Assembly (NCBI GenBank): GCA_947174415.1
Contig: CAMWIW010000001.1
Span: forward strand, 1-64,000
DNA length: 64,000 bases
DNA from: an uncultured Clostridia bacterium
Lineage (GTDB): Bacteria > Bacillota > Clostridia > Christensenellales > Borkfalkiaceae
Direction of reading: 5' to 3'
The notes under the pieces are model-generated. The model had not been told where the DNA came from. It did not search any database and saw only the letters and a list, made by a program, of their open reading frames with translations. The position numbers and the translations under genes were made by a program. This document shows, in pieces, positions 16,259-24,313 of this stretch (within the stretch, counting starts at the first letter, position 1; every line of letters begins with the position of its first letter).

Positions 16259-17464
16259 TTACCCTATTTTATCCAAAATCCGTTCTAAAGCATACTTACC
16301 GTGTTCATACGTTAAACCACCTTGAAAATATGCGATATAGGGCGGTTTTACAGGCCCGTCGGCTGAAAGTTCTATGCTTGCCCCTGAAACGAAAGTGCCT
16401 GCCGCCATTATAATTTTATCGTCGTAACCGGGCATATCCCACGGCTCGCAAGTAACAAAACCGTCAATTGGCGAAGCGTATTGCACTTCTCTTATAAAAT
16501 TAACCATTTTATCCGCATTGTCAAACTCAATGGCGCGTGTTATATCGTGAGGAACTTTATCAAGCGACGGATAATTTTTATATCCGAGTTCCCCCATAGC
16601 CTGACCTATCAAAAGACTTGTCTTTAACGCCTGCGCGACTGTATGCGGTGCAAGAAAAAGACCTTGGTAAAAGTTTCGGTAACTGCCTTCATAAGAACCG
16701 ACTTCAGTCCCGATTGAAGGCGCAGTAAGGCGTTTTCCAATTAAATCGATATATTCCGCCTTTCCGCATATATAACCGCCCGTAGGCGCAAGCCCGCCGC
16801 CCGCGTTTTTAATGAGCGAACCGACTATAATATCCGCCCCGACTTCGATTGGCTCGCATTTTTCTACAAATTCTCCGTAACAGTTATCTACGAAAATACA
16901 GCCTTTAAAGCCCAAAAGTCGAATAAATTTGCAAATTTCGCCTATTTCTTCACAGGAAAATGCGTCCCTAAGTTCGTATCCGCGCGAGCGCTGAACGTAC
17001 ACAACTTTTACGGTTTTATTAAATTTCTTCTTAATTTCTTCTAAGTTGAATTTGCCGTCTTTTAAATCACAGTATTCAAAATTCACGCCGAAATCTTTTA
17101 AAGAACCGTTATTTTCGCCGAAAATTACACCCCTTATAGTATCGTAAGGCATTCCGCTCACGCAAAAAAGCGTGTCATGAGGGCGAAGAAGCCCGAAAAG
17201 CGCAACCGTAAGCGCGTGCGTCCCTGAAACAAGGTGCGGCGAAACAATTCCGCTTTCCGCGCCGAACGCCTTAGCATAGAGTTTGCCGAGACAATCTCTC
17301 CCTTCGTCGTCATATCCGTATCCCGTCGTACCGTTAAAATGGCGGGTTGCGATTTTATACTCATTAAAAGCGTTTAAAACTTTTACCTGATTATAATACG
17401 CAATATCGTCTATTGATTTAAATTTGTCCTGTAACTTTTTTTCGCACTCTTCAATTAATTTCAT
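16259..17464 (-). CDS. PLP-dependent methionine gamma-lyase-like protein (aluminum-resistance family, PF06838)
   Basis: A 401-residue fold-type I PLP enzyme. FNGTTGYGYDDEGRDCLGKLYAKAFGAE, VSGTHALTVALFGLLRP, a cofactor Asp region (CIFVDNCYGEF) and the likely PLP lysine in GSLIKNAGGGLAPTGGY match the family related to B. subtilis YnbB. Members are annotated as methionine gamma-lyase or aluminum resistance proteins, but the physiological reaction is not firmly known. The first 14 bases overlap miaA. Linkage to miaA is also seen in Bacillus. Confidence 0.85.
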   Translation of the reverse strand: MKLIEECEKKLQDKFKSIDDIAYYNQVKVLNAFNEYKIATRHFNGTTGYGYDDEGRDCLGKLYAKAFGAESGIVSPHLVSGTHALTVALFGLLRPHDTLFCVSGMPYDTIRGVIFGENNGSLKDFGVNFEYCDLKDGKFNLEEIKKKFNKTVKVVYVQRSRGYELRDAFSCEEIGEICKFIRLLGFKGCIFVDNCYGEFVEKCEPIEVGADIIVGSLIKNAGGGLAPTGGYICGKAEYIDLIGKRLTAPSIGTEVGSYEGSYRNFYQGLFLAPHTVAQALKTSLLIGQAMGELGYKNYPSLDKVPHDITRAIEFDNADKMVNFIREVQYASPIDGFVTCEPWDMPGYDDKIIMAAGTFVSGASIELSADGPVKPPYIAYFQGGLTYEHGKYALERILDKIG

Positions 17465-18362
17465 TTAAAATCTCCGCCACCTTATCTGCAGTAGCCTCAT
17501 TAGGGTTAAGCCATACTAAATTAGGCATTTTTTTGAAAAAAGTTATCTGTCTTTTCGCATAATGACGCGTATTTTGCTTAATTATGTCAGACATAGTACT
17601 TCGCAAACTACCATTTTCTAAACCAAAAACAACTTCTTTATAGCCGATTGCCTGCATACATTGGCAACTTCCATTAATACCCCGAACCAAAAGACTTTGA
17701 ACTTCTTCAACAAGTCCTTTATCAAACATTTCGTCTACGCGGCGGTTAATTCTCGCGTAAAGCTCTTCCCTCGGATAATTTATTGAAACAGCAATAAAAT
17801 CGTATTTTGGAATAAGTTCGTCGTTTTGTTCGGATTTTTTCTTGCCGCTTACCTCAAAAATCTCCAAAGCGCGGATAACGCGCTTCGTATCGTTTGGATG
17901 AAGAACTGCCGACGATTCGGGATCGACTTCCCTTAACTTTTCAAAAAGCGCTTCTTTACCGTTATTATTTAAATATTCGGCATATTTTTTACGCACGTTT
18001 TCGTCCGCAGCAGTATTGCCGTAACCGAAATCAAAGAGCAAAGAATTGATATAAAATCCCGTACCGCCGCAAATTATCGGCGTTTTTCCCTCAGAGAGCA
18101 AGCTTTCAAGGATTGGCAAAGCTCTTTCGGAATAGTCCGATACGCTAAAAGTCTCGGTCGGCTCTACAATGTCAATCATATGATGTTTTACGCCGCACGT
18201 CTCCTCTTCGGTCGGCTTTGCCGTACCGACGTTTAGCCCTTTATAAATTAGCTGCGAATCGGCAGAAATTATTTCGGTATTGAGTTTTAAAGCGCAATCG
18301 ACTGCCAGACGGGTTTTACCTGAAGCCGTTGCACCGCAGATAACGAGAACTTTTTTGGGCAT
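17451..18362 (-). CDS. miaA: tRNA dimethylallyltransferase
   Basis: A 303-residue enzyme that prenylates A37 of tRNAs reading UNN codons. It has the P-loop GATASGKT, DSQLIYKGLNVGTAKPT, PIICGGTGFYINSLLF and the C-terminal NTRHYAKRQITFFKK. It overlaps mutL by one base (TAATG). The segment GSLRSTMSDII, where other MiaAs have a variable helix of equal length, is encoded by repeat copy 3. MiaB in the same operon acts on the product, so both steps of ms2i6A synthesis are together. Confidence 0.95.
   Translation of the reverse strand: MPKKVLVICGATASGKTRLAVDCALKLNTEIISADSQLIYKGLNVGTAKPTEEETCGVKHHMIDIVEPTETFSVSDYSERALPILESLLSEGKTPIICGGTGFYINSLLFDFGYGNTAADENVRKKYAEYLNNNGKEALFEKLREVDPESSAVLHPNDTKRVIRALEIFEVSGKKKSEQNDELIPKYDFIAVSINYPREELYARINRRVDEMFDKGLVEEVQSLLVRGINGSCQCMQAIGYKEVVFGLENGSLRSTMSDIIKQNTRHYAKRQITFFKKMPNLVWLNPNEATADKVAEILNEIN
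17580..17607 (-). repeat. Dispersed palindromic repeat, copy 3 (inside miaA)
   Basis: The minus strand reads TTTGCGAAGTACTATGTC then TGACATAATT, containing the perfect palindrome TATGTC-T-GACATA. It is translated in frame as LRSTMSDII, matching the LRSIMSGII of copy 1. Confidence 0.65.
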
Positions 18363-20326
18363 TATACAATCCTTTTAAACATTTTCTCGATATCTTTTTT
18401 GGTTAAAGTAACACAAACGGGTCTACCGTGAGGGCACTTTAACCCCATATTTCCGTCAAGCAGCTTAAACAGAGCGTCCACTTCAACGTCTGTAAGCTGC
18501 ATACCTCCCTTTACGGCGTGTTTGCATGCCGTCATTGCTATTTTATCTTTTAAGACGTCTTCAAGCTTAATTTCTTTAAGATCGTCCACTTCCGCAAGGA
18601 TATCGTTAAAAAATTCTTTTATATTAATATCCTGCAAATCTACTGGCACTTCGTCAATTCTGAACGACTCAAACCCGAAAGGCGCTATTCCGAAACCCAT
18701 GGTCCTCAAAAGCGACTGTTTTTCTTCTAAAAAGCGCGCTTCTGCGGGATTTGCGGTAAAAATATACGGTACAAGCAGCGCTTGCCTTGCGATAAATCTA
18801 TTGGAAAGCTTCTCGCGGAGTTTATCATAAATAAGCCTTTCGTGCGCCGCGTGCTGGTCAATCATATAGACAGTATCTGCTATTTCGTATATTAAATAGG
18901 TATTGAAAAGGTTGCCCTTATACTTGCAAGCCTCGTACTCGATTTTCTGCTGCTCTTGTTTCTTTTTATCAAACAGCTTTCTTTCCACTTCGTAAGCTGC
19001 AACGTTGCCGTTAAGATTGGGCAGCACAGTGTCGTCGGAAACGCACATGGTATTAATTTTTTGCTTTGGCATAAGCTCGGATAGCGGCAAATCTTTTAAC
19101 GGGTCAAAAAATGCAGGCTTCTCGGTTTGTATAGGCGTGGGCGCAGTTTGTTTAAATTCAATTCCCGCAGCCTTGGCGTCCTCGGCAACCGCGCTGGACT
19201 TGTCATACTTTTGCATGAGATTCGCCAAGTTGTCGCTCTCTTTTACAGGTTGCGCGTAAACCCTGTTTTCGCCCGCTTTATCGTCTATTTTTGAATGAAT
19301 TTCAGGCAAGCGCGTTTCGTTTATCACGAAATCAGCCGCACGGGCAGTGCCGTCAAGCACGGACGAGATGACCGAATAAACCGTACCAAAGATAAATTTA
19401 TTATCAATAAATCTGACGTCTGCCTTACTGGGGTGAACGTTAACGTCCACGATTTCCGTGGGAACGTCAACGTTCAAAACGTAAAACGGGAATTGCCGTT
19501 TCATCATATAGCTTGCGTAAGCTTGATTTATTGCTGTTGCTACCGTGTTGTTTACGATATACCGCCCGTTTAAAAATACGCTTTGATACGTCTTATTTGG
19601 CTTAAAGAAGTTTTGATTGCCTATAAATCCGTAGATGTGCACACCGTTCTTTTCAGCGTTAATCTTGTAACACTGGGACAAAATCTTTGCCCCGTAAACT
19701 TGCGCCACAGCCTCGTCAAGCCCGCCACCGAAAGATTGCAACGTTAACTTTCCGTCCACGTAATATTTGAAAGACACTTCGGGTTTGCTGAGAATATACC
19801 GGGAAATAAAGTTCGTTACGTCCGTTTCCTCTTTTTTATCGTCTTTCAAAAATTTAGCCCTGACGGGGGTGTTATAAAAGAGGTTGTTTACCGTTATGTG
19901 CGTGCCTTTTTCAAGCGCGGCGGGAAGAATTTCGCCGATTTTTCCTCCGTCGCAACTGATTTTGTACGCAGGATTACCGTTGGTTACAGAAATAATTTCA
20001 ACTTTTGCAACCGAAGAAATACTTGCAAGAGCTTCGCCTCTGAAACCCAAAGTTAAAATATTATCTAAGTCATCAACACTTGAAATTTTGCTGGTAGCAT
20101 GCGGAAGAAAAGCCGACTTTAAATCGTCCCGCTCTATACCGAAGCCGTTATCAACGACTTTTATAAGCTGCTTTCCGCCCTTTTCAATATAGATTTCGAT
20201 TTCGGTCGCGCCCGCGTCAAGACTGTTTTCCACCAACTCTTTTACCGCTGAATACGGTCTGTCAACGACTTCGCCCGCCGCTATACGGTTATATACGGTT
20301 TGGTTTAAAATATTAATCTTTTTCAT
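18362..20326 (-). CDS. mutL: DNA mismatch repair protein MutL
   Basis: A 654-residue MutL. The GHKL ATPase region has AAGEVVDRPYSAVKELVENSLDAGAT, DNGFGI and TLGFRGEALASISS. A charged linker follows at about residues 330-450. The C-terminal dimer region holds the endonuclease metal motif DQHAAHERLIYDKL with ACKHAVKGG and CPHGRP, so this is a nicking-type MutL, as expected without MutH. The start overlaps the mutS stop (ATGA). Confidence 0.97.
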   Translation of the reverse strand: MKKINILNQTVYNRIAAGEVVDRPYSAVKELVENSLDAGATEIEIYIEKGGKQLIKVVDNGFGIERDDLKSAFLPHATSKISSVDDLDNILTLGFRGEALASISSVAKVEIISVTNGNPAYKISCDGGKIGEILPAALEKGTHITVNNLFYNTPVRAKFLKDDKKEETDVTNFISRYILSKPEVSFKYYVDGKLTLQSFGGGLDEAVAQVYGAKILSQCYKINAEKNGVHIYGFIGNQNFFKPNKTYQSVFLNGRYIVNNTVATAINQAYASYMMKRQFPFYVLNVDVPTEIVDVNVHPSKADVRFIDNKFIFGTVYSVISSVLDGTARAADFVINETRLPEIHSKIDDKAGENRVYAQPVKESDNLANLMQKYDKSSAVAEDAKAAGIEFKQTAPTPIQTEKPAFFDPLKDLPLSELMPKQKINTMCVSDDTVLPNLNGNVAAYEVERKLFDKKKQEQQKIEYEACKYKGNLFNTYLIYEIADTVYMIDQHAAHERLIYDKLREKLSNRFIARQALLVPYIFTANPAEARFLEEKQSLLRTMGFGIAPFGFESFRIDEVPVDLQDINIKEFFNDILAEVDDLKEIKLEDVLKDKIAMTACKHAVKGGMQLTDVEVDALFKLLDGNMGLKCPHGRPVCVTLTKKDIEKMFKRIV

Positions 20327-22893
20327 TTTTTCACCTTTTCAACGAGGTCGCCCACAAGTAAAAACGCTTGCATAGGCGAAAGATTGTTCATATCAACGTC
20401 CCTTAAAATCTTCTCGATTTCGGAAGGTTCTTCTGTCGTTTCTTCAACTTCCTCAATGCGCTTTTTTTCTCCGCTTTCTACAAGCTTTAAAATGTGTTTA
20501 GCCCTGTCCGTAACCGAAGAAGGCACACCTGCAAGAGCGGCAACCTCTATACCGAAGCTGCGGTTAGCACCGCCTCGCATAATTTTGCGCAAGAAAACTA
20601 TGCTGCCGTTTATCTCTTTAACGGCAATTTTGTAATTTTTTATGCCTTCTATCAAGTTTTCAAGCTCGGTCAGCTCGTGATAATGCGTTGCAAACATAGT
20701 GTGCGCGCCTATATTCTCGGTTAAATGCTCGATAACCGCCCAAGCTATACTAAGTCCGTCGTACGTGGAAGTTCCTCTTCCAACTTCGTCAAGAATTAAA
20801 AGGCTGCTCTTCGTTGCGTTACGGATAATCGAAGCTACCTCTATCATTTCGACCATAAACGTACTTTGGTCGGAAATCAAATTGTCGCTCGCTCCGACAC
20901 GGGTAAATACCCTGTCAGTTAATGGTATTTGAGCCGACTTAGCGGGTACGAAACTGCCGAGATGCGCCATTATCGTTATTATTGCCGTTTGACGCATATA
21001 AGTACTCTTGCCCGCCATATTCGGACCGGTTATTATCATAGTTCTGTTTTCGCCGCTGTCCAAAAGAATATCGTTTGGAATGAACTTATCCTTTGAAATC
21101 ACCTCTACTACAGGGTGTCTGCCCTCTTTGATAATAAGCGGCATACAGCTATCAACTATCTGAGGACGGACGTATTTGTTCGCCTTTGCAACTTCCGCAA
21201 AGGAAACGAGCAAATCCAAACGCGCGATTTCGGTTGAAATTAATTTGATTTTTTCAATATATTCGGTCAAAACCGACTTAATTTGGTCGTAAAGTTCGTT
21301 TTCAAGCTTTGTAACGAGCTCGCCGCAAGTGAGAATTTTTTCTTCGAGTTCTTTCAGTTCGTCCGTGGTAAACCTTTCAGCGTTTGCAAGCGTTTGTCTA
21401 CGCTGATAGTTTAAAGGCACTTTTTCAATCATCGACTTTGTAACTTCGATATAATAGCCGAAAACGCGGTTATAATTAATTCTTAAATTCTTTATTCCCG
21501 TATTCTCGCGCTCTCTAATCTCCATTTGCACGATTAAGTCAGAACCGTTGTCAACTATATTCCTCAGCTCGTCAAGACGGGCGTTGTAACCTTTTTTTAT
21601 GAATTTATTCGGCTTGTTGTCCCTACTCGTGGGCGGCGTGTTCTCTATGGCGTTTTCGAGTAGATTCGCCAAAGACGATAAATCAACAAGCCCTTCCGAA
21701 ATATCTTTTAATATTTTGGAATTAAATCCAGTCAGACAGAATTTAACGTTCGGAATAACCGACAGCGAACCCGCAAGAGCAAGGCAGTCTTTCGGCATAA
21801 CCGTGCCGTTGGCAATTTTACCGCAAATTCTCTCAATATCCTTAATTTCTTTAAGCAAATCAACAAGACCGAGCCTTGCAACGGAAGCTTCGAAAAGCTC
21901 TTGAACACCGTCAAGACGGTAATCGATTTCTTTTTTGTCGCAAAAAGGATACAGTATGCTGTTATTTAAAAACCTTGCACCCATAGGGGTTTTTGTTTTA
22001 TCCAAAATCCACAAAAGAGTGCCATACTTACCTCCGTCGTTTAAGGTCTTTACTATTTCAAGATTTCTTAGCGCGGTCGGGTCAAGCTGCAAGTACTTCT
22101 CGTTAAGAACGTATTTTACTCCCGTTACGTTCTTTAACGCGTGCTTTTGCGTGTCTTTTAAGTATTCGATAAGTGCGCCCGTTGCTGAAATCGCACATTT
22201 TTTGCCCGCAATGGAATATGCGGAAAGGGTTTTCGCATGAAATTGATCTAAAAGCGTTTTTTCGGCTGTGGAATAACCGAACGCCCAAGCGGGATAGCTT
22301 GAAAAACGGGGAAGCACTCCCCTTGCAATTTCGGGCAAATCTTTGACGGCAAATAGCATTTCGTCGTTTGAAATTACCTCTTTAACTTCCAAAACCGCCA
22401 TCTGCGCAACGCACTTTTTTACGCAATCAGCGCCGTAAAACTCAGTTGCATTCAGCTCACCCGTCGTTATATCCGCCCACGCAATTGCGGCGGTGTTGCC
22501 GTCCTTGCCGGCACAGCAAATAAAGTTATTAGTTTTTTCGTTAAGACTTTCACTTGAAAGAGTTCCCGCAGTAACAACGCGCACCACGTCGCGGGCAACC
22601 ATACCTTTCGCTTCGGACGCGTCTTCAAGCTGTTCGCAAATTGCGACCTTTTCTCCGCTTTGGACAAGCTTGGTTATATAAGTTTCCACTGCGTGAAAAG
22701 GAACGCCGCACATAGGCGCGCGATTTTCAAGCCCGCAATCCCTGCCCGTTAAAGTTAAATCGAGAATTTCCGATGCCTTTACTGCGTCGTCGAAAAACAT
22801 CTCGTAAAAATCGCCAAGTCTGTAAAATATAAGGCAGTCGGGATACTTCTCCTTAACGGTGAAGTAGTGCTGCATCATCTTTGAAAGTCCCAT
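20323..22893 (-). CDS. mutS: DNA mismatch repair protein MutS
   Basis: An 856-residue MutS. The mismatch-reading motif is present as FYEMF in the N-terminal domain. The ATPase domain has Walker A GPNMAGKSTYMRQ, STFMVEMIE, Walker B LLILDEVGRGTSTYDG and ATHYHEL. It recognises mismatches and recruits MutL. It lies 23 bp after miaB and overlaps mutL by four bases. Confidence 0.98.
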   Translation of the reverse strand: MGLSKMMQHYFTVKEKYPDCLIFYRLGDFYEMFFDDAVKASEILDLTLTGRDCGLENRAPMCGVPFHAVETYITKLVQSGEKVAICEQLEDASEAKGMVARDVVRVVTAGTLSSESLNEKTNNFICCAGKDGNTAAIAWADITTGELNATEFYGADCVKKCVAQMAVLEVKEVISNDEMLFAVKDLPEIARGVLPRFSSYPAWAFGYSTAEKTLLDQFHAKTLSAYSIAGKKCAISATGALIEYLKDTQKHALKNVTGVKYVLNEKYLQLDPTALRNLEIVKTLNDGGKYGTLLWILDKTKTPMGARFLNNSILYPFCDKKEIDYRLDGVQELFEASVARLGLVDLLKEIKDIERICGKIANGTVMPKDCLALAGSLSVIPNVKFCLTGFNSKILKDISEGLVDLSSLANLLENAIENTPPTSRDNKPNKFIKKGYNARLDELRNIVDNGSDLIVQMEIRERENTGIKNLRINYNRVFGYYIEVTKSMIEKVPLNYQRRQTLANAERFTTDELKELEEKILTCGELVTKLENELYDQIKSVLTEYIEKIKLISTEIARLDLLVSFAEVAKANKYVRPQIVDSCMPLIIKEGRHPVVEVISKDKFIPNDILLDSGENRTMIITGPNMAGKSTYMRQTAIITIMAHLGSFVPAKSAQIPLTDRVFTRVGASDNLISDQSTFMVEMIEVASIIRNATKSSLLILDEVGRGTSTYDGLSIAWAVIEHLTENIGAHTMFATHYHELTELENLIEGIKNYKIAVKEINGSIVFLRKIMRGGANRSFGIEVAALAGVPSSVTDRAKHILKLVESGEKKRIEEVEETTEEPSEIEKILRDVDMNNLSPMQAFLLVGDLVEKVKK

Positions 22894-22916
22894 TTTTCTT
22901 CCTTTGTATTAAAACT

Positions 22917-24230
22917 TTAAATCCTTTCACCGTAAAGTGAAATTCCGTTTGCTTCAGTAATCTTTAAGTTTACAAATTCGCCTATGGCATCATGTTCGCT
23001 TGAAAAATAAGCCATTCTGCCGTACTCGTCCCTGCCTTGATAAAGCCCCTTTTTCTTATCGAAATCTTCGCAAAGAATTTCAACCGTCTTGCCCAAATAC
23101 TGTGCCGATTGGCTGCGGGTTTGCAAATTAACAAGTTCAACGAGCCGTATAATTCGCGATTTGGAAACCTCTTCCGGTATCTGACCTTCCATTTTTGCGG
23201 CTACAGTTCCCTCTCTTTTGGAATAAACGTAAGTGAAAGCCGAGGAATAACTAACCTTTTCAACAAGGTGCAGCGTGCCTTCGAAGTCCTCTTCTGTTTC
23301 GTTTGGAAAGCCGACGATCAAGTCGGTCGTGAGAGTACAGTCTGGCACGTAGCGTTTTAAAATTTCTACTTTTTTAAGATAATCTTCTACCGTATATCTT
23401 CTGTTCATAGCCTTTAAAACAGCATTTGAACCGCTCTGAACGGGCAAATGAACCGAATGACAAATTTTTGGATTTTCAGCAATAACTCTTGCAAGCTCTT
23501 CCGAAAAATCTTTGGGGTGGCTTGTCATAAATCGAAGTCTGAATTTTCCGTCTATTGCCGCAACTCGTCTCAAAAGTTCGGGAAACGAAATATCGTCCGT
23601 ACCGTTATTGTAGGAATTAACGTTCTGACCCAGCAAAGTTATTTCTTTATATCCTTTGGATATAAGCTCTTCCGCCTCTCTCAAAATATTTTCAGATTGG
23701 CGGCTTCTTTCTCTGCCGCGAACGTAGGGCACGATGCAATAACTGCAAAAATTGTTGCAACCGTAAGTTATGTTTATCCACGCGTTGGGATAGCTGGTTC
23801 TTAAAGGCTTATCGTCTTCACAAACTATCCCCTCGCTTTCCTCAACTTCAATTACGGCTTTCTTTTGCTTCTGCTTTTTTAAGATTAAATCTTTGAGCTT
23901 ATTGAGGTTATGTGTTCCGAAAATTATATCCACGTAGGGAAACTTTTCGTGCAGAACGTCGGCTTTGCCTATCTGCTGTGTAAGACAACCGCCAACCGCT
24001 ATAATCATATCCTTTTTACTTCTTTTCAGTTTTTTGAGCATGCCGATATTGCCGAAAGCGTGATTTTCGGCATTCTCTCTAATGCAGCAGGTGTTGAAAA
24101 CCGCGATATCTGCGTCTTGGATATTATCACAGCTTTCGTATCCCAATTCTGATAAAATACCTGCAATTTTCTCTGATTCGTGTACGTTCATTTGGCAGCC
24201 GTACGTCGTTATGTGGTAAAACTTTGACAT
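22917..24230 (-). CDS. miaB: tRNA-2-methylthio-N6-dimethylallyladenosine synthase
   Basis: A 437-residue radical SAM methylthiotransferase. The N-terminal UPF0004 domain starts YHITTYGCQMNVHESE with further cluster Cys in FNTCCIRENAE and GGCLTQQ. The radical SAM motif is YGCNNFCSYCIVPYVRGRERSR, and a C-terminal TRAM domain ends SLYGERI. The track start 30 codons upstream gives an unrelated hydrophobic leader; the ATG at 24230 matches the family start. It lies 10 bases after a consensus -10 box with no ribosome-binding site, so the message is leaderless or nearly so. Confidence 0.94.
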   Translation of the reverse strand: MSKFYHITTYGCQMNVHESEKIAGILSELGYESCDNIQDADIAVFNTCCIRENAENHAFGNIGMLKKLKRSKKDMIIAVGGCLTQQIGKADVLHEKFPYVDIIFGTHNLNKLKDLILKKQKQKKAVIEVEESEGIVCEDDKPLRTSYPNAWINITYGCNNFCSYCIVPYVRGRERSRQSENILREAEELISKGYKEITLLGQNVNSYNNGTDDISFPELLRRVAAIDGKFRLRFMTSHPKDFSEELARVIAENPKICHSVHLPVQSGSNAVLKAMNRRYTVEDYLKKVEILKRYVPDCTLTTDLIVGFPNETEEDFEGTLHLVEKVSYSSAFTYVYSKREGTVAAKMEGQIPEEVSKSRIIRLVELVNLQTRSQSAQYLGKTVEILCEDFDKKKGLYQGRDEYGRMAYFSSEHDAIGEFVNLKITEANGISLYGERI

Positions 24231-24240
24231 ATATAAACTA

Positions 24241-24269
24241 ATTATATAATTTTTAAGGAAATTTTTCAA
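24241..24269 (-). promoter_or_regulatory. Promoter of the miaB operon
   Basis: Minus strand: TTGAAA, 17-base spacer, TATAAT. The expected start site is only 2-4 bases before the miaB ATG. Confidence 0.8.
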
Positions 24270-24313
24270 TAAATTCGTGCAACAAAATATTAAATTTATT
24301 AATACTAATTGAG

